Origin: Streptomyces mirabilis | GTDB lineage: Bacteria > Actinomycetota > Actinomycetes > Streptomycetales > Streptomycetaceae | Assembly (NCBI RefSeq): GCF_039503195.1 | Contig: NZ_JBCJKP010000001.1 | Coordinates: 7,192,001 to 7,256,000, forward strand | Direction: 5' to 3' | Length of the DNA stretch: 64,000 bases | Shown here: piece after piece, positions 16,725 to 26,518 of the stretch | Position numbering within the stretch: position 1 is the stretch's first letter | Layout: every line of letters starts with the position of its first letter | Program-made: the position numbers and the translations under genes | Notes under the pieces: generated by a model | The model's input: only the letters and a program-made list of their open reading frames with translations | What the model was told of the DNA's origin: nothing | The model's database searches: none

Positions 16725-16836
16725 GCGGGTTGTGTGTGGCTGAGCGCGCAGTTCCTCGCGTCCCTGGGGGCGATGGCTGATCGGGCTGTGCGGGTTGTGC
16801 GTGGTTGAGCGCGCAGTTCCTCGCGTCCCTGGGGGC
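16725..16836. repeat. 65-bp tandem duplication related to a common Streptomyces intergenic repeat
   Basis: A unit beginning GCGGGTTGTG and containing GCGCAGTTCCTCGCGTCCCT starts at 16725 and again at 16790, a 65-base period, and a partial related string lies at about 16685-16705. The core resembles the short GCGCAGTTCCCCGCGCCCC elements scattered between Streptomyces genes. It occupies most of the 281-base gap between the DUF4188 gene and ndgR, which holds no gene. Confidence 0.75.
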
Positions 16837-16936
16837 GGAGCAGGGAGGGAGGTGTTCGGGGGTGAGCCTGCCGCGGCGTTGAGGCCGGCTCGTCCCCCGG
16901 TGTCGTGCTGGACCGGTGTCGTACTGGAGGTGTGGC

Positions 16937-17653
16937 TCAGCCGGTGCGGCGGAGGGCCTCGGAGAGGCGGGCGGCGGCGTCGATGACCGCCTGGGCGTGC
17001 ATACGGCCAGGGTGCCGGGTCAGGCGCTCGATCGGACCGGAGACCGAGACGGCGGCGACCACCCGGTTCGAGGGTCCGCGCACCGGCGCGGAGACCGACG
17101 CGACGCCCGGCTCGCGCTCGCCGATCGACTGGGCCCAGCCCCGGCGCCGTACGCCCGAGAGCGCCGTGGCGGTGAAGCGGGCGCCCTGGAGACCGCGGTG
17201 CAGACGCTCCGGCTCCTCCCAGGCCATCAGGATCTGCGCCGAGGAACCGGCCTTCATCGTGAGCGTCGAGCCGACCGGGACCGTGTCCCGAAGGCCGGAC
17301 AGGCGCTCGGCCGCGGCGACGCAGATGCGCATGTCGCCCTGGCGGCGGTAGAGCTGGGCGCTCTCGCCCGTGACGTCGCGCAGGTGCGTGAGCACCGGGC
17401 CGGCCGTCGCGAGGAGGCGGTCCTCGCCCGCGGCCGCGGCCAGTTCGGCGAGGCGGGGGCCGAGAATGAAACGGCCCTGCATGTCACGCGCCACCATGCG
17501 GTGGTGTTCGAGTGCCACGGCGAGGCGATGTGCCGTGGGTCGTGCCAGTCCGGTCGCCGCGACCAGTCCCGCGAGGGTGGCCGGACCGGACTCCAGAGCG
17601 CTCAGGACAAGGGCTGCCTTGTCCAGAACGCCGACGCCGCTACTGTTGTCCAT
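16937..17653 (-). CDS. ndgR: IclR-family regulator NdgR
   Basis: This 238-residue IclR regulator has an N-terminal winged helix (residues 8-70, with GPATLAGLVAATGLARPTAH) and a C-terminal effector domain with LRDTVPVGSTLTMKAGSSAQ. ATG at 17653 (MDNSSGVGVLDKAAL) gives the standard length; the open frame to 17743 would extend into the leuC promoter. NdgR and its orthologue AreB control leuCD and other amino-acid genes and influence growth and antibiotic output in streptomycetes (established for the family). Its divergent position to leuC fits, and the dyad at 17666-17686 is a likely binding site. Confidence 0.93.
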   Translation of the reverse strand: MDNSSGVGVLDKAALVLSALESGPATLAGLVAATGLARPTAHRLAVALEHHRMVARDMQGRFILGPRLAELAAAAGEDRLLATAGPVLTHLRDVTGESAQLYRRQGDMRICVAAAERLSGLRDTVPVGSTLTMKAGSSAQILMAWEEPERLHRGLQGARFTATALSGVRRRGWAQSIGEREPGVASVSAPVRGPSNRVVAAVSVSGPIERLTRHPGRMHAQAVIDAAARLSEALRRTG

Positions 17654-17665
17654 GCAACGATACTC

Positions 17666-17686
17666 GCGTCTCACTCTGTGAAACGC
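17666..17686. promoter_or_regulatory. Candidate NdgR operator between ndgR and leuC
   Basis: GCGTCTCAC-tct-GTGAAACGC is a near-perfect dyad (8 of 9 bases per arm) located 13 bases upstream of the ndgR start codon, in the 189-base divergent region with leuC. Its position allows simultaneous control of both promoters. Binding by NdgR is inferred from position and symmetry. Confidence 0.6.
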
Positions 17687-17842
17687 AAGTTCAATTTTCG
17701 GTGGAACGCGCCACCCTTGTAGACACAGCGGCCCGCGGACCAACGGGCCCGGTGGAGGGCGTCCGGACGAGGGGTGCGGATGCCGCCGCCCCGGAAATCT
17801 CTAGTTGGGCCGGCGCCACACAGGCCGGCCGGAGGGAAAGCG

Positions 17843-19276
17843 ATGGGTAGGACACTCGCGGAGAAGGTCTGGGACGACCATGTCGTCCGGCGCGCCGAGG
17901 GCGAGCCCGACCTCCTCTTCATCGATCTGCACCTGCTGCACGAGGTGACCAGCCCGCAGGCCTTCGACGGCCTCCGCCAGGCGGGGCGTCCCGTGCGCCG
18001 TCTCGACCTCACCATCGCCACCGAGGATCACAACACCCCGACCCTCGACATCGACAAGCCCATCGCGGACCCGGTCTCCCGGGCCCAGCTGGAGACCCTG
18101 CGCAAGAACTGCGCCGAGTTCGGTGTACGGCTGCACTCACTGGGTGACGTCGAGCAGGGCGTCGTCCACGTGGTGGGACCGCAGCTGGGTCTGACCCAGC
18201 CCGGCACCACGGTGGTCTGTGGCGACTCCCACACCTCCACGCACGGCGCCTTCGGCGCGCTGGCGTTCGGCATCGGCACCTCGCAGGTCGAGCATGTGCT
18301 GGCCACCCAGACGCTGCCGCTGGCCCGCCCCAAGACCATGGCCATCACGGTCGACGGCGAGCTGCCCGACGGCGTCACCGCCAAGGACCTGATCCTGGCG
18401 ATCATCGCCAAGATCGGTACGGGTGGCGGCCAGGGCTACATCCTGGAATACCGCGGCTCCGCCATCGAGAAGCTCTCGATGGAAGCCCGGATGACCATCT
18501 GCAACATGTCGATCGAGGCCGGCGCCCGCGCGGGCATGATCGCCCCCGACGAGACCACCTTCGAGTACCTCAAGGGCCGTGCGCACGCCCCCGAGGGCGA
18601 GGAGTGGGACGCGGCGGTCGCGTACTGGAAGACCCTGAAGTCGGACGAGGACGCGGTCTTCGACGCCGAGGTGGTCATCGACGGCCCGTCGCTGGCGCCG
18701 TTCGTCACCTGGGGCACCAACCCCGGCCAGGGAGCGCCGCTTTCGGCGTCCGTCCCCGACCCGGCTTCGTACGAAGACGCTTCGGAGCGCATGGCCGCCG
18801 AAAAGGCCCTGGAGTACATGGGGTTGACCGCCGGGCAGCCGCTGCGCGACATCAAGGTCGACACCGTCTTCGTAGGTTCCTGCACCAACGGCCGCATCGA
18901 GGACCTGCGCGCCGCCGCCGCGATCGTCGAGGGCCACAAAGTCGCCGACGGCGTACGGATGCTGGTGGTCCCCGGTTCCGCGCGGGTCGGTCTGCAGGCC
19001 GTCTCCGAGGGCCTGGACGTGGTCTTCAAGGAGGCCGGCGCCGAGTGGCGGCACGCGGGCTGCTCGATGTGTCTGGGCATGAACCCCGACCAGCTGGCCC
19101 CCGGTGAGCGCTCCGCGTCCACCTCGAACCGCAACTTCGAGGGCAGGCAGGGCAAGGGCGGCCGTACGCACCTGGTGTCGCCGCAGGTCGCCGCCGCCAC
19201 CGCCGTACTCGGCCACCTGGCCTCCCCGGCCGATCTCGCCGACTCGTCTGCCGCCCGCACGCCCGCTGGAGTCTGA
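17843..19276 (+). CDS. leuC: 3-isopropylmalate dehydratase large subunit
   Basis: This 477-residue aconitase-family subunit pairs with LeuD to isomerise 2- and 3-isopropylmalate in leucine synthesis. It has the substrate loop [15 protein letters not shown] near 130-145 and the three 4Fe-4S cysteines in [12 protein letters not shown] and [13 protein letters not shown] at 17843 ([15 protein letters not shown]) follows GGAGGGAAAGCG, so the 23-codon in-frame extension upstream is rejected. leuD starts seven bases after the stop, making a tight operon. It is probably controlled by the divergent NdgR. Confidence 0.97.
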   Translation: MGRTLAEKVWDDHVVRRAEGEPDLLFIDLHLLHEVTSPQAFDGLRQAGRPVRRLDLTIATEDHNTPTLDIDKPIADPVSRAQLETLRKNCAEFGVRLHSLGDVEQGVVHVVGPQLGLTQPGTTVVCGDSHTSTHGAFGALAFGIGTSQVEHVLATQTLPLARPKTMAITVDGELPDGVTAKDLILAIIAKIGTGGGQGYILEYRGSAIEKLSMEARMTICNMSIEAGARAGMIAPDETTFEYLKGRAHAPEGEEWDAAVAYWKTLKSDEDAVFDAEVVIDGPSLAPFVTWGTNPGQGAPLSASVPDPASYEDASERMAAEKALEYMGLTAGQPLRDIKVDTVFVGSCTNGRIEDLRAAAAIVEGHKVADGVRMLVVPGSARVGLQAVSEGLDVVFKEAGAEWRHAGCSMCLGMNPDQLAPGERSASTSNRNFEGRQGKGGRTHLVSPQVAAATAVLGHLASPADLADSSAARTPAGV

Positions 19277-19282
19277 GAAGTC

Positions 19283-19876
19283 ATGGAAGCATTCACCACG
19301 CACACCGGCCGGGCCGTTCCGCTGCGCCGCAGTAACGTCGACACCGACCAGATCATCCCCGCCCACTGGCTCAAGAAGGTGACCAGGGACGGTTTCGAGG
19401 ACGGGCTGTTCGAGGCCTGGCGCAAGGACTCGTCCTTCATCCTCAACCAGCCCGAGCGCAAGGGCGCCACGGTCCTGGTAGCGGGCCCCGACTTCGGCAC
19501 CGGCTCCTCCCGCGAGCACGCCGTCTGGGCGCTGCAGAACTACGGTTTCAAGGCCGTCATCTCGTCCCGGTTCGCGGACATCTTCCGGGGCAACTCGCTC
19601 AAGAACGGCCTGCTCACGGTGGTTCTGGAGCAGAAGATCGTGGACGCGCTGCAGGAGCTGACGGAGAAGGACCCCGAGGCCGAGATCACGGTCGACCTGG
19701 AGGCCCGCGAAGTGCGCGCCGAGGGCATCACCGCCGCCTTCGAGCTCGACGAGAACGCCCGCTGGCGGCTGCTGAACGGGCTGGACGACATCTCCATCAC
19801 CCTCCAGAACGAGGGCGACATCGCGGAGTACGAGGCCAAGCGGCCGTCGCACAAGCCGAAGACGCTCCAGGTCTGA
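19283..19876 (+). CDS. leuD: 3-isopropylmalate dehydratase small subunit
   Basis: This 197-residue subunit supplies the swivelling domain of isopropylmalate isomerase. Landmarks are [16 protein letters not shown] near residue 15 and [17 protein letters not shown] near 70-86, which binds substrate. The ATG is at 19283, six bases after leuC ends. A strong hairpin at 19933-19966 closes the operon. Confidence 0.97.
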   Translation: MEAFTTHTGRAVPLRRSNVDTDQIIPAHWLKKVTRDGFEDGLFEAWRKDSSFILNQPERKGATVLVAGPDFGTGSSREHAVWALQNYGFKAVISSRFADIFRGNSLKNGLLTVVLEQKIVDALQELTEKDPEAEITVDLEAREVRAEGITAAFELDENARWRLLNGLDDISITLQNEGDIAEYEAKRPSHKPKTLQV

Positions 19877-19932
19877 CGCCCGCGCCGCTTCGCGGCTGAG
19901 GCAGGGCTGATTTCAGCCACCGCAACACCCCT

Positions 19933-19966
19933 CTGTACCCCCAATCGTGGACGGTTGGGGGTACAG
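19933..19966 (+). terminator. leuCD terminator
   Basis: CTGTACCCCCAA (19933-19944) pairs perfectly with TTGGGGGTACAG (19955-19966) around a 10-base loop. It lies 57 bases after the leuD stop. No T-run follows, as is common in Streptomyces. Confidence 0.8.
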
Positions 19967-20153
19967 CTGTGTCTGCCCCCGGACGCCCCTGGAACGCCCC
20001 TTCGAGAGGCTCCAACTCCCCCAGTTACAACGGAGATTGCCTGGGTACGCGCCTCTTGGGGACGCGGTGCTCCGGGGCGCCCAGGACCCTCTCCAGGGGC
20101 GGCAGTTACCCCCTGGGCAGGCGACAACTCGCCCCAGATGGCACAATCTGTGC

Positions 20154-20384
20154 ATGGAACACGACGGCCAACTCGAGCTCTATGCGGCAGTCGCGGCCCA
20201 ACTGAAGGAAGCGCACACAAGAGTGCGCGCACTGCAAGTCCCGGAGGGCGTACGGATGGCGCTGACCCGGAAGCTGCTGGTCATTACGGCCGTGGCCAAG
20301 CACGATCTCGCCGACGCGACAAGGCGGCTGGAGCGGTTCACCACCGACCTCGACGAGGGTCGATTCCTCGAAGGGGATCGCTGA
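20154..20384 (+). CDS. Small conserved protein, function unknown
   Basis: This 76-residue protein starts MEHDGQLELYAAVAAQLKEA and continues with amphipathic helices (VRMALTRKLLVITAVAKHDLADATRRLERF). It is predicted mostly helical, with no signal or membrane segment. It lies between leuD and hupS, where S. coelicolor has a similar small gene in my recollection. There is no clear ribosome site. A CACAAT box ends seven bases before the ATG, so the message may be leaderless. Confidence 0.75.
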   Translation: MEHDGQLELYAAVAAQLKEAHTRVRALQVPEGVRMALTRKLLVITAVAKHDLADATRRLERFTTDLDEGRFLEGDR

Positions 20385-20442
20385 GGAACTCCGCGACAGC
20401 CCGAGTTCGTTGCGGCACAAGGGTGATTAGCCCGTTTCGTGT

Positions 20443-20471
20443 TTGATTTGCGGTATATATCTGCCTAACGT
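20443..20471 (+). promoter_or_regulatory. hupS promoter candidate
   Basis: TTGATT (20443-20448) and TAACGT (20466-20471) are separated by 17 bases in an AT-rich patch that also contains TATATAT. The start codon is about 50 bases downstream. This fits a vegetative sigma-factor promoter. Confidence 0.5.
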
Positions 20472-20522
20472 GCGAAAAAGCTTGAACGCATTCGTTCGGG
20501 CAATGTCTCCGAAGGGGAAGAC

Positions 20523-21182
20523 GTGAACAAGGCGCAGCTCGTAGAAGCGATTGCCGACAAGGTCGGCGGGCGTCAGCAGGCCGCCGACGCGGTCGACGCC
20601 GTACTGGACGCGATCGTCCGTGCAGTTGTCGGCGGGGACCGGGTCTCGGTCACCGGCTTCGGTTCCTTCGAGAAGGTAGACCGTCCGGCTCGTTACGCCC
20701 GCAACCCGCAGACCGGTGAGCGTGTTCGGGTCAAGAAGACCTCTGTGCCGCGCTTCCGCGCCGGTCAGGGCTTCAAGGACCTGGTGAGCGGCTCGAAGAA
20801 GCTCCCGCGTGGTGGCGAGGTCGCGGTCAAGAAGGCGCCCAAGGGCAGCCTGACCGGCGGCGCCGCGGCGACCGTGAAGAAGGCCGCGGCCAAGAAGGCC
20901 ACCACCGCCAAGAGGGCGACGGCCGCGAAGAAGACCACCGCCGCCGTGAAGAAGACGGCCGCGAAGAAGACCACCACCGCGGCGAAGAAGACCACGGCGA
21001 CCGCCAAGAAGACGACCGCCAAGAAGACCACGGCGACCGCCAAGAAGACCGCGGCGAAGAAGACCACCGCCAAGAAGGCGACGGCCAAGAAGGCCCCGGC
21101 GAAGAAGGCGACCGCCAAGAAGGCCCCCGCCAAGAAGTCGACGGCTCGCAAGACCACCGCCAAGAAGGCCACCGCCCGCTAG
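20523..21182 (+). CDS. hupS: HU-like nucleoid protein with lysine-rich tail (HupS type)
   Basis: This 219-residue protein joins a complete HU domain (residues 1-95; MNKAQLVEAIADKVGGRQQA, FGSFEKVDRPARYARNPQTG) to a histone-H1-like tail of about 115 residues built almost wholly of KKA, KKT and AKK units. In S. coelicolor HupS is the two-domain HU paralogue that compacts nucleoids in spores (established for the family). GTG at 20523 follows GAAGGGGAAGAC. The tail's DNA is an A/G-rich coding repeat. A strong terminator follows at 21212-21240. Confidence 0.95.
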   Translation: MNKAQLVEAIADKVGGRQQAADAVDAVLDAIVRAVVGGDRVSVTGFGSFEKVDRPARYARNPQTGERVRVKKTSVPRFRAGQGFKDLVSGSKKLPRGGEVAVKKAPKGSLTGGAAATVKKAAAKKATTAKRATAAKKTTAAVKKTAAKKTTTAAKKTTATAKKTTAKKTTATAKKTAAKKTTAKKATAKKAPAKKATAKKAPAKKSTARKTTAKKATAR

Positions 21183-21211
21183 AAGCAGGGACGCAGCACA
21201 ACCCACGCGCC

Positions 21212-21240
21212 GGGCCGGACTCCCACGGGGAGCCCGGCCC
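21212..21240 (+). terminator. hupS terminator
   Basis: GGGCCGGACTCCC (21212-21224) pairs with GGGAGCCCGGCCC (21228-21240) around ACG, with one wobble pair. It lies 30 bases past the hupS stop and can also serve the convergent small gene ending at 21274. Confidence 0.85.
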
Positions 21241-21273
21241 GCGGCGTGTCCGGGACCTGGCGGGAGGGCCCGG

Positions 21274-21477
21274 TCAGAAGGTCTGGAGCGTCACCAGGGT
21301 GATCCGGCGGACCTCGCCGTCGCCCTCGGTCTCGATGCGCACGCGCTGTCCCGGGCGCAGCAGCCTGAGCCCGCCGGCGTCGAACGCCGCGCCGTCGAAG
21401 GGCACCGGCGTGCCGTCGTCGAGCAGCACCTGTCCGCTACGGGTGTCGGGGTCGTACGTGTACGCGGTCGCCTGCAT
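21274..21477 (-). CDS. Small conserved protein with cold-shock-like fold pattern
   Basis: This 67-residue protein starts MQATAYTYDPDTRSGQVLLD and ends RRITLVTLQTF. The order of strands (SGQVLLDDGTPVPF, then LLRPGQRVRIETEG, then RRITLV) resembles an OB or cold-shock fold, but the aromatic RNA-binding motifs of true cold-shock proteins are missing. It stands alone between hupS and cofC, convergent with hupS. Function is unknown. Confidence 0.75.
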   Translation of the reverse strand: MQATAYTYDPDTRSGQVLLDDGTPVPFDGAAFDAGGLRLLRPGQRVRIETEGDGEVRRITLVTLQTF

Positions 21478-21604
21478 GCCGAAAGCCTATCCAGCGCCGG
21501 TGTACGCCGCCGGTGGGTCCGGCGGACCGGGCTCCGGCGAACGCAGGTTCACGCGGCTAGGGCCCGCGTATCCGGTGTGATCCGCCGGACGGGCCCCAGG
21601 GCGT

Positions 21605-22252
21605 TCAGGTGCCCGGTTGGCCCGGGATCAGGAGTTTCGCCGCCAGTGTGGCCGTGCGTGGGCCCACCCCCAGGGCGAGCGCGGCGCGCAGATCGTCGCC
21701 GGTGTCCACGTCCTGGCGTACGGAATCCACCGCGGTGAGGAGGAGTTCCGCGGCTCCCGAGGCGCGATGGCGTACTCGGGAATCGGTGCCGAAGGCGGGA
21801 CGCAATTCCCGGCCGGGAGATGCGGCCAGCAGAGTGGTGCCGATTGCGGCCGCATCGGAGAGAAAAGCACGCGGGAATTCGGCGGCGGCATCGAGTACCC
21901 GGGCCAATTCCACGGGACGCAACGCGGGCAGATCGGCGTTCAGGGCGGCCACGGCGCATTCGGGACTCCGGGAGCGTACGGCCGCCGTTCCGTGCGCCAG
22001 CGCGGCGTTCAGACCGCCTCCCGGCTCGTCCGGCACGATCCACGCTCCCAGTGCGGCGAGCTCCCGCCCGGCCAGCACGTCGTCCGTGACGACCGCCACA
22101 TCGCCGACCGCCGCGCAGGCCAGCGCGGCCGCCACGGTGTCCTGCGCGAAGGCGAGGGCGAGTCCGGGGCGCACCGCGTCGGCGGCGGTGTCCGAGAGCC
22201 TGCTCTTGGCCCGCGAGAGGGCTTTGAGGGGGATGACCAAGGTCCACTGCAC
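21605..22252 (-). CDS. cofC: Phosphoenolpyruvate/2-phospholactate guanylyltransferase (F420 synthesis)
   Basis: This 215-residue nucleotidyltransferase of the CofC/FbiD family couples GTP to phosphoenolpyruvate or 2-phospho-L-lactate to feed coenzyme F420 synthesis. Landmarks are VIPLKALSRAKSRL at residues 6-19, VVTDD near 54, ALNADLPALRP near 104-114 (metal-binding DxP) and FGTDSRVRHRASGA near 154. The GTG start is at 22252. It is divergent from the plsC-gpsA genes, with a 145-base gap. The other F420 genes are not in this window. Confidence 0.9.
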   Translation of the reverse strand: MQWTLVIPLKALSRAKSRLSDTAADAVRPGLALAFAQDTVAAALACAAVGDVAVVTDDVLAGRELAALGAWIVPDEPGGGLNAALAHGTAAVRSRSPECAVAALNADLPALRPVELARVLDAAAEFPRAFLSDAAAIGTTLLAASPGRELRPAFGTDSRVRHRASGAAELLLTAVDSVRQDVDTGDDLRAALALGVGPRTATLAAKLLIPGQPGT

Positions 22253-22397
22253 GAGCGCTCCGTTCCTCCCTTGTCGCGCCCATTGTGACCCGGCACCCCT
22301 GGCGGTCCGGACGTCGGGGCGTACGGTGTTCTCGACAGACAGGCGGCCTGGGGCGACACTTGTGCGGCCCCCCAGGCCCTAAGAGGAAGGTGTCCGC

Positions 22398-23204
22398 GTG
22401 CCCCGCCGCAGAATCGGCTTCTGGTACCGCTTCGCAGCGGTCCTCTGCAAACCGCCACTGGTGGTTCTGATCAAGCGGGACTGGCGCGGAATGGAGAACA
22501 TTCCGGCTGAGGGCGGATTTATCACCGCGGTGAACCACAATTCGCATGTGGACCCGTTCGCGTATGCCCACTATCAGTACAACACCGGGCGTGTTCCGCG
22601 TTTCCTGGCCAAGGCCGGGCTTTTCAGGAAGGGATTCGTGGGGGCCGCGATGCGCGGCACCGGACAGATCCCCGTGTACCGCGAGAGCACCGACGCGCTG
22701 AGCGCGTTCCGGGCCGCGATCGACGCCGTGGAGCGCGGCGAGTGCGTCGCGTTCTACCCCGAGGGCACCCTCACCCGCGACCCCGACGGCTGGCCGATGA
22801 CCGGCAAGACCGGTGCCGCCCGGGTCGCCCTGCAGACCAAGTGCCCGGTGATTCCGGTCGCCCAGTGGGGTGCCAACGAACTGCTGCCGCCGTACGCCAA
22901 GAAGCCCAACCTCCTTCCGCGCAAGACCCACCACGTTCTCGCGGGCCCTCCGGTGGACCTGTCGCGTTTCTACGACAAGGAGATGAGCCCGGACCTCCTG
23001 AAGGAGGCCACCGAGGTCATCATGGCCGCCATCACCGCGCAGCTGGAGGAGCTCCGCGGCGAGAAGGCCCCTGAGACGCCCTACGACCCGCGCCAGGTAC
23101 GGATCGAACAGCGCAGGCGTACCCGGGCCCAGGAGAGGGCTCAGGAGCGGGCACAGGCCCAGCGGCAGGCACAGGCACAGCAGGAAGAGGGGCAGAGCAC
23201 GTGA
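22398..23204 (+). CDS. 1-acylglycerol-3-phosphate acyltransferase (PlsC family)
   Basis: This 268-residue enzyme makes phosphatidic acid from lysophosphatidate. It has the catalytic NHNSHVDP motif (H-x4-D) near residues 49-56, the phosphate-binding FYPEGTLTRDPDG near 117-129 and CPVIPVAQWG near 149. The C-terminal 40 residues are a Glu/Gln/Arg-rich charged tail. GTG at 22398 follows AGAGGAAGGTG. It overlaps gpsA by four bases (GTGA), so the two steps of phosphatidate synthesis are translationally coupled. Confidence 0.93.
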   Translation: MPRRRIGFWYRFAAVLCKPPLVVLIKRDWRGMENIPAEGGFITAVNHNSHVDPFAYAHYQYNTGRVPRFLAKAGLFRKGFVGAAMRGTGQIPVYRESTDALSAFRAAIDAVERGECVAFYPEGTLTRDPDGWPMTGKTGAARVALQTKCPVIPVAQWGANELLPPYAKKPNLLPRKTHHVLAGPPVDLSRFYDKEMSPDLLKEATEVIMAAITAQLEELRGEKAPETPYDPRQVRIEQRRRTRAQERAQERAQAQRQAQAQQEEGQST

Positions 23205-24211
23205 GCAAGCCGGTCAAGGCGGCCGTCTTCGGGACCGGATCGTGGGGTACGGCCTTCGGCATGGTGCTCGCCGACGCGGGGTGCGAGGTCACCCTGTGGG
23301 CGCGGCGCGCCGAGCTCGCCGAGGCGGTCAACTCCACGCGTACGAACCCGGACTACCTGCCGGGCGTCGAACTCCCCGAGAACCTGCGGGCGACGACCGA
23401 CGCCGCCGAGGCCGCGCGTGACGCCGACTTCACCGTGCTCGCCGTGCCCTCGCAGACCCTGCGCGGGAACCTCGCCGAGTGGACGCCGCTGCTGGAGCCC
23501 GACACGGTCCTGGTCTCCCTCATGAAGGGCGTCGAACTCGGTTCCGCGATGCGGATGAGCGAGGTCATCGAGGACGTCGCCAAGGTCGGCGCCGACCGTA
23601 TCGCCGTGGTCACGGGACCGAACCTGGCCCGTGAGATCGCCGCCCGGATGCCGGCCGCCGCCGTGGTCGCCTGCACCTCCGAAGCGGTCGCCCAGCGCCT
23701 CCAGGCCGCCACCCACAACCCGTACTTCCGCCCGTACACCAACACCGATGTGGTGGGCTGCGAGCTGGGCGGCGCGGTGAAGAACGTGATCGGTCTCGCC
23801 GTCGGCATCGCGGACGGCATGGGCCTGGGTGACAACACCAAGGGCTCGCTGATCACGCGCGGACTCGCCGAGACCACCCGACTCGGTGTCGTCATGGGCG
23901 CCGACCCGCTGACCTTCTCCGGACTCGCGGGCCTCGGCGACCTGGTGGCCACCTGCTCCTCGCCGCTGTCGCGCAACCACACCTTCGGCACCAACCTCGG
24001 CAGGGGCATGACCCTCCAGGAGACCATCGCGGTCACCAAGCAGACCGCCGAGGGCGTCAAGTCCTGTGAGTCGGTGCTGGATCTGGCCCGCAGGCACGGC
24101 GTCGACATGCCCATCACCGAGACGGTCGTCGGCATCGTCCACGAGGGCAAGTCGCCGGTCGTCGCGGTCAAGGAGCTGATGGGGCGCAGCGCCAAGGCCG
24201 AGCGCCGCTGA
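23201..24211 (+). CDS. gpsA: NAD(P)-dependent glycerol-3-phosphate dehydrogenase
   Basis: This 336-residue enzyme reduces dihydroxyacetone phosphate to sn-glycerol 3-phosphate for phospholipids. The Rossmann motif AVFGTGSWGTAFG is at 8-20. The catalytic Lys is in GAVKNVIGLAVG near 192, and NTKGSLITRGLAE near 213 is the family signature. The GTG start overlaps the plsC stop, and the substrate it makes feeds the acyltransferase pathway encoded next door. Confidence 0.97.
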   Translation: MSKPVKAAVFGTGSWGTAFGMVLADAGCEVTLWARRAELAEAVNSTRTNPDYLPGVELPENLRATTDAAEAARDADFTVLAVPSQTLRGNLAEWTPLLEPDTVLVSLMKGVELGSAMRMSEVIEDVAKVGADRIAVVTGPNLAREIAARMPAAAVVACTSEAVAQRLQAATHNPYFRPYTNTDVVGCELGGAVKNVIGLAVGIADGMGLGDNTKGSLITRGLAETTRLGVVMGADPLTFSGLAGLGDLVATCSSPLSRNHTFGTNLGRGMTLQETIAVTKQTAEGVKSCESVLDLARRHGVDMPITETVVGIVHEGKSPVVAVKELMGRSAKAERR

Positions 24212-24310
24212 GGAGCGACGCCGCGGCGCCGGGAATCAACGCTCCGCAACGGCTCGTACGACGCTGAGCGACCACCCGTGCGACGTTGGACAACGGCCGC
24301 GGTGGGGCGC

Positions 24311-24339
24311 TGACTCAGCGCCGTACCAACGGGTACTCT
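24311..24339 (+). promoter_or_regulatory. ddl promoter candidate, leaderless mRNA likely
   Basis: TGACTC (24311-24316) and TACTCT (24334-24339) are 17 bases apart. The ATG of ddl begins ten bases after the -10 box, where transcription would start, and no ribosome-binding site is visible, so a leaderless message is likely. Confidence 0.5.
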
Positions 24340-24348
24340 CAACGCGAT

Positions 24349-25506
<1,158 letters not shown>

Positions 25507-25563
25507 ACCTGGGACACCGGGGCTCCGCTCCAGGGCGCACGTCCCCGCGCGCACGTGTGTACG

Positions 25564-26058
25564 TCAGTCGGCGATCCCTTCGGGGATCGCCTTCTTGATG
25601 GGCGCGGCCAGGTCGACGAGCGCGTTCGACCCGTCCCGCTGGACCCACTTCTTGGGCACGCTGACCTCGACATACGCGCGCCGCAGGCTCGTGGTGAAGC
25701 GGTACGAGCCGTCGTCCTGCTTCTCCATGAGCCAGCCGACGCCGTTCACCTCGCCGCTGAGCGCGTTCTGGTCGCTCATCTTCGCGGGTCGTTCGACACC
25801 GCAGCGCAGTATGATCGCCGGGCTTCCCCAGCCCGCGGTCAGCGCGGACCGGGGCTCGGGATCGTTCCGGTCGAGGCCGTCGATCTTCTGCGGCAGCACC
25901 TTGTCCAGGTTCTGACACAGCCCGGTGACCTTCGCCCCCGGGCTGGGAACCGCGGCCGATCCGCCGTCGTCTGCTGAGGAGCAGCCTGTGGCGGCGATCA
26001 ACAGGGCGAGAACGGGCGGCCCGAAGAGAGCGGTGTGCCGGTGACGGGAGAAGTTCAC
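25564..26058 (-). CDS. DUF3515 family lipoprotein
   Basis: This 164-residue protein has a type II signal peptide: a charged start, a hydrophobic stretch PVLALLIAATG and the lipobox Cys at residue 26 (ATGC). The mature part matches the DUF3515 pattern, with Cys at positions in LCQNLDKVLP and ILRCGVERP that could form a disulphide, and VGWLMEKQDDGSYRFTT. It should be anchored on the outer face of the membrane. Function is unknown. It sits convergent with ddl, and the ddl terminator hairpin overlaps its last codons. Confidence 0.85.
   Translation of the reverse strand: MNFSRHRHTALFGPPVLALLIAATGCSSADDGGSAAVPSPGAKVTGLCQNLDKVLPQKIDGLDRNDPEPRSALTAGWGSPAIILRCGVERPAKMSDQNALSGEVNGVGWLMEKQDDGSYRFTTSLRRAYVEVSVPKKWVQRDGSNALVDLAAPIKKAIPEGIAD
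25570..25596 (+). terminator. ddl terminator inside the end of the DUF3515 gene
   Basis: GGCGATCCC (25570-25578) pairs perfectly with GGGATCGCC (25583-25591) around a TTCG loop and is followed by TTCTT. It overlaps the last codons of the convergent lipoprotein gene, so it is both coding and terminating sequence. Confidence 0.7.
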
Positions 26059-26078
26059 CGGCCAAGGGTAGACGGGGG

Positions 26079-26312
26079 CTAGAGGTGCACCACCGGGCAG
26101 GTCAGCGTACGGGTGATGCCGTCCACTTGCTGGACTTTCGCGACCACCATGCGGCCGAGTTCGTCGACCGTGTCGGCCTGGGCGCGCACGATCACGTCGT
26201 ACGGTCCTGTCACGTCCTCGGCCTGGATCACCCCCGGGATCTTGCTGATCGTCTCGGCGACGGTCGACGCTTTGCCGACCTCCGTCTGGATCAGGATGTA
26301 CGCCTGTACCAC
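26079..26312 (-). CDS. Stand-alone Lrp/AsnC ligand-binding (RAM) domain protein
   Basis: This 77-residue protein is just the C-terminal RAM domain of Lrp/AsnC regulators (MVQAYILIQTEVGK, GVIQAEDVTGPYDVIVRAQA, ending TCPVVHL), with no helix-turn-helix. Such proteins oligomerise and bind amino acids. GTG at 26312 is preceded by a perfect GGAGG, so the longer frame to 26435 is rejected. It lies 20 bases before the lipoprotein gene on the same strand and may be co-transcribed with it. It may modulate a full-length Lrp protein, but no partner is visible here. Confidence 0.85.
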   Translation of the reverse strand: MVQAYILIQTEVGKASTVAETISKIPGVIQAEDVTGPYDVIVRAQADTVDELGRMVVAKVQQVDGITRTLTCPVVHL

Positions 26313-26518
26313 GGAACCTCCAGGGCGGCCACGAGGATCATGTGGGGAAAAGGAACGCCACGGTATCGCGTCGCCGCTCGCCACGGGGAGACCCGCGGTG
26401 GCTGGGGCTTGCGCGCCGGGGTGCACGGACTGCACAAGTTGACGGTCAACTCGACCGTACCGAGTACAGAGACGGCTCGCGACCGGGCACGGGTAGCGGC
26501 AGAGGGAGCAGTACGATC

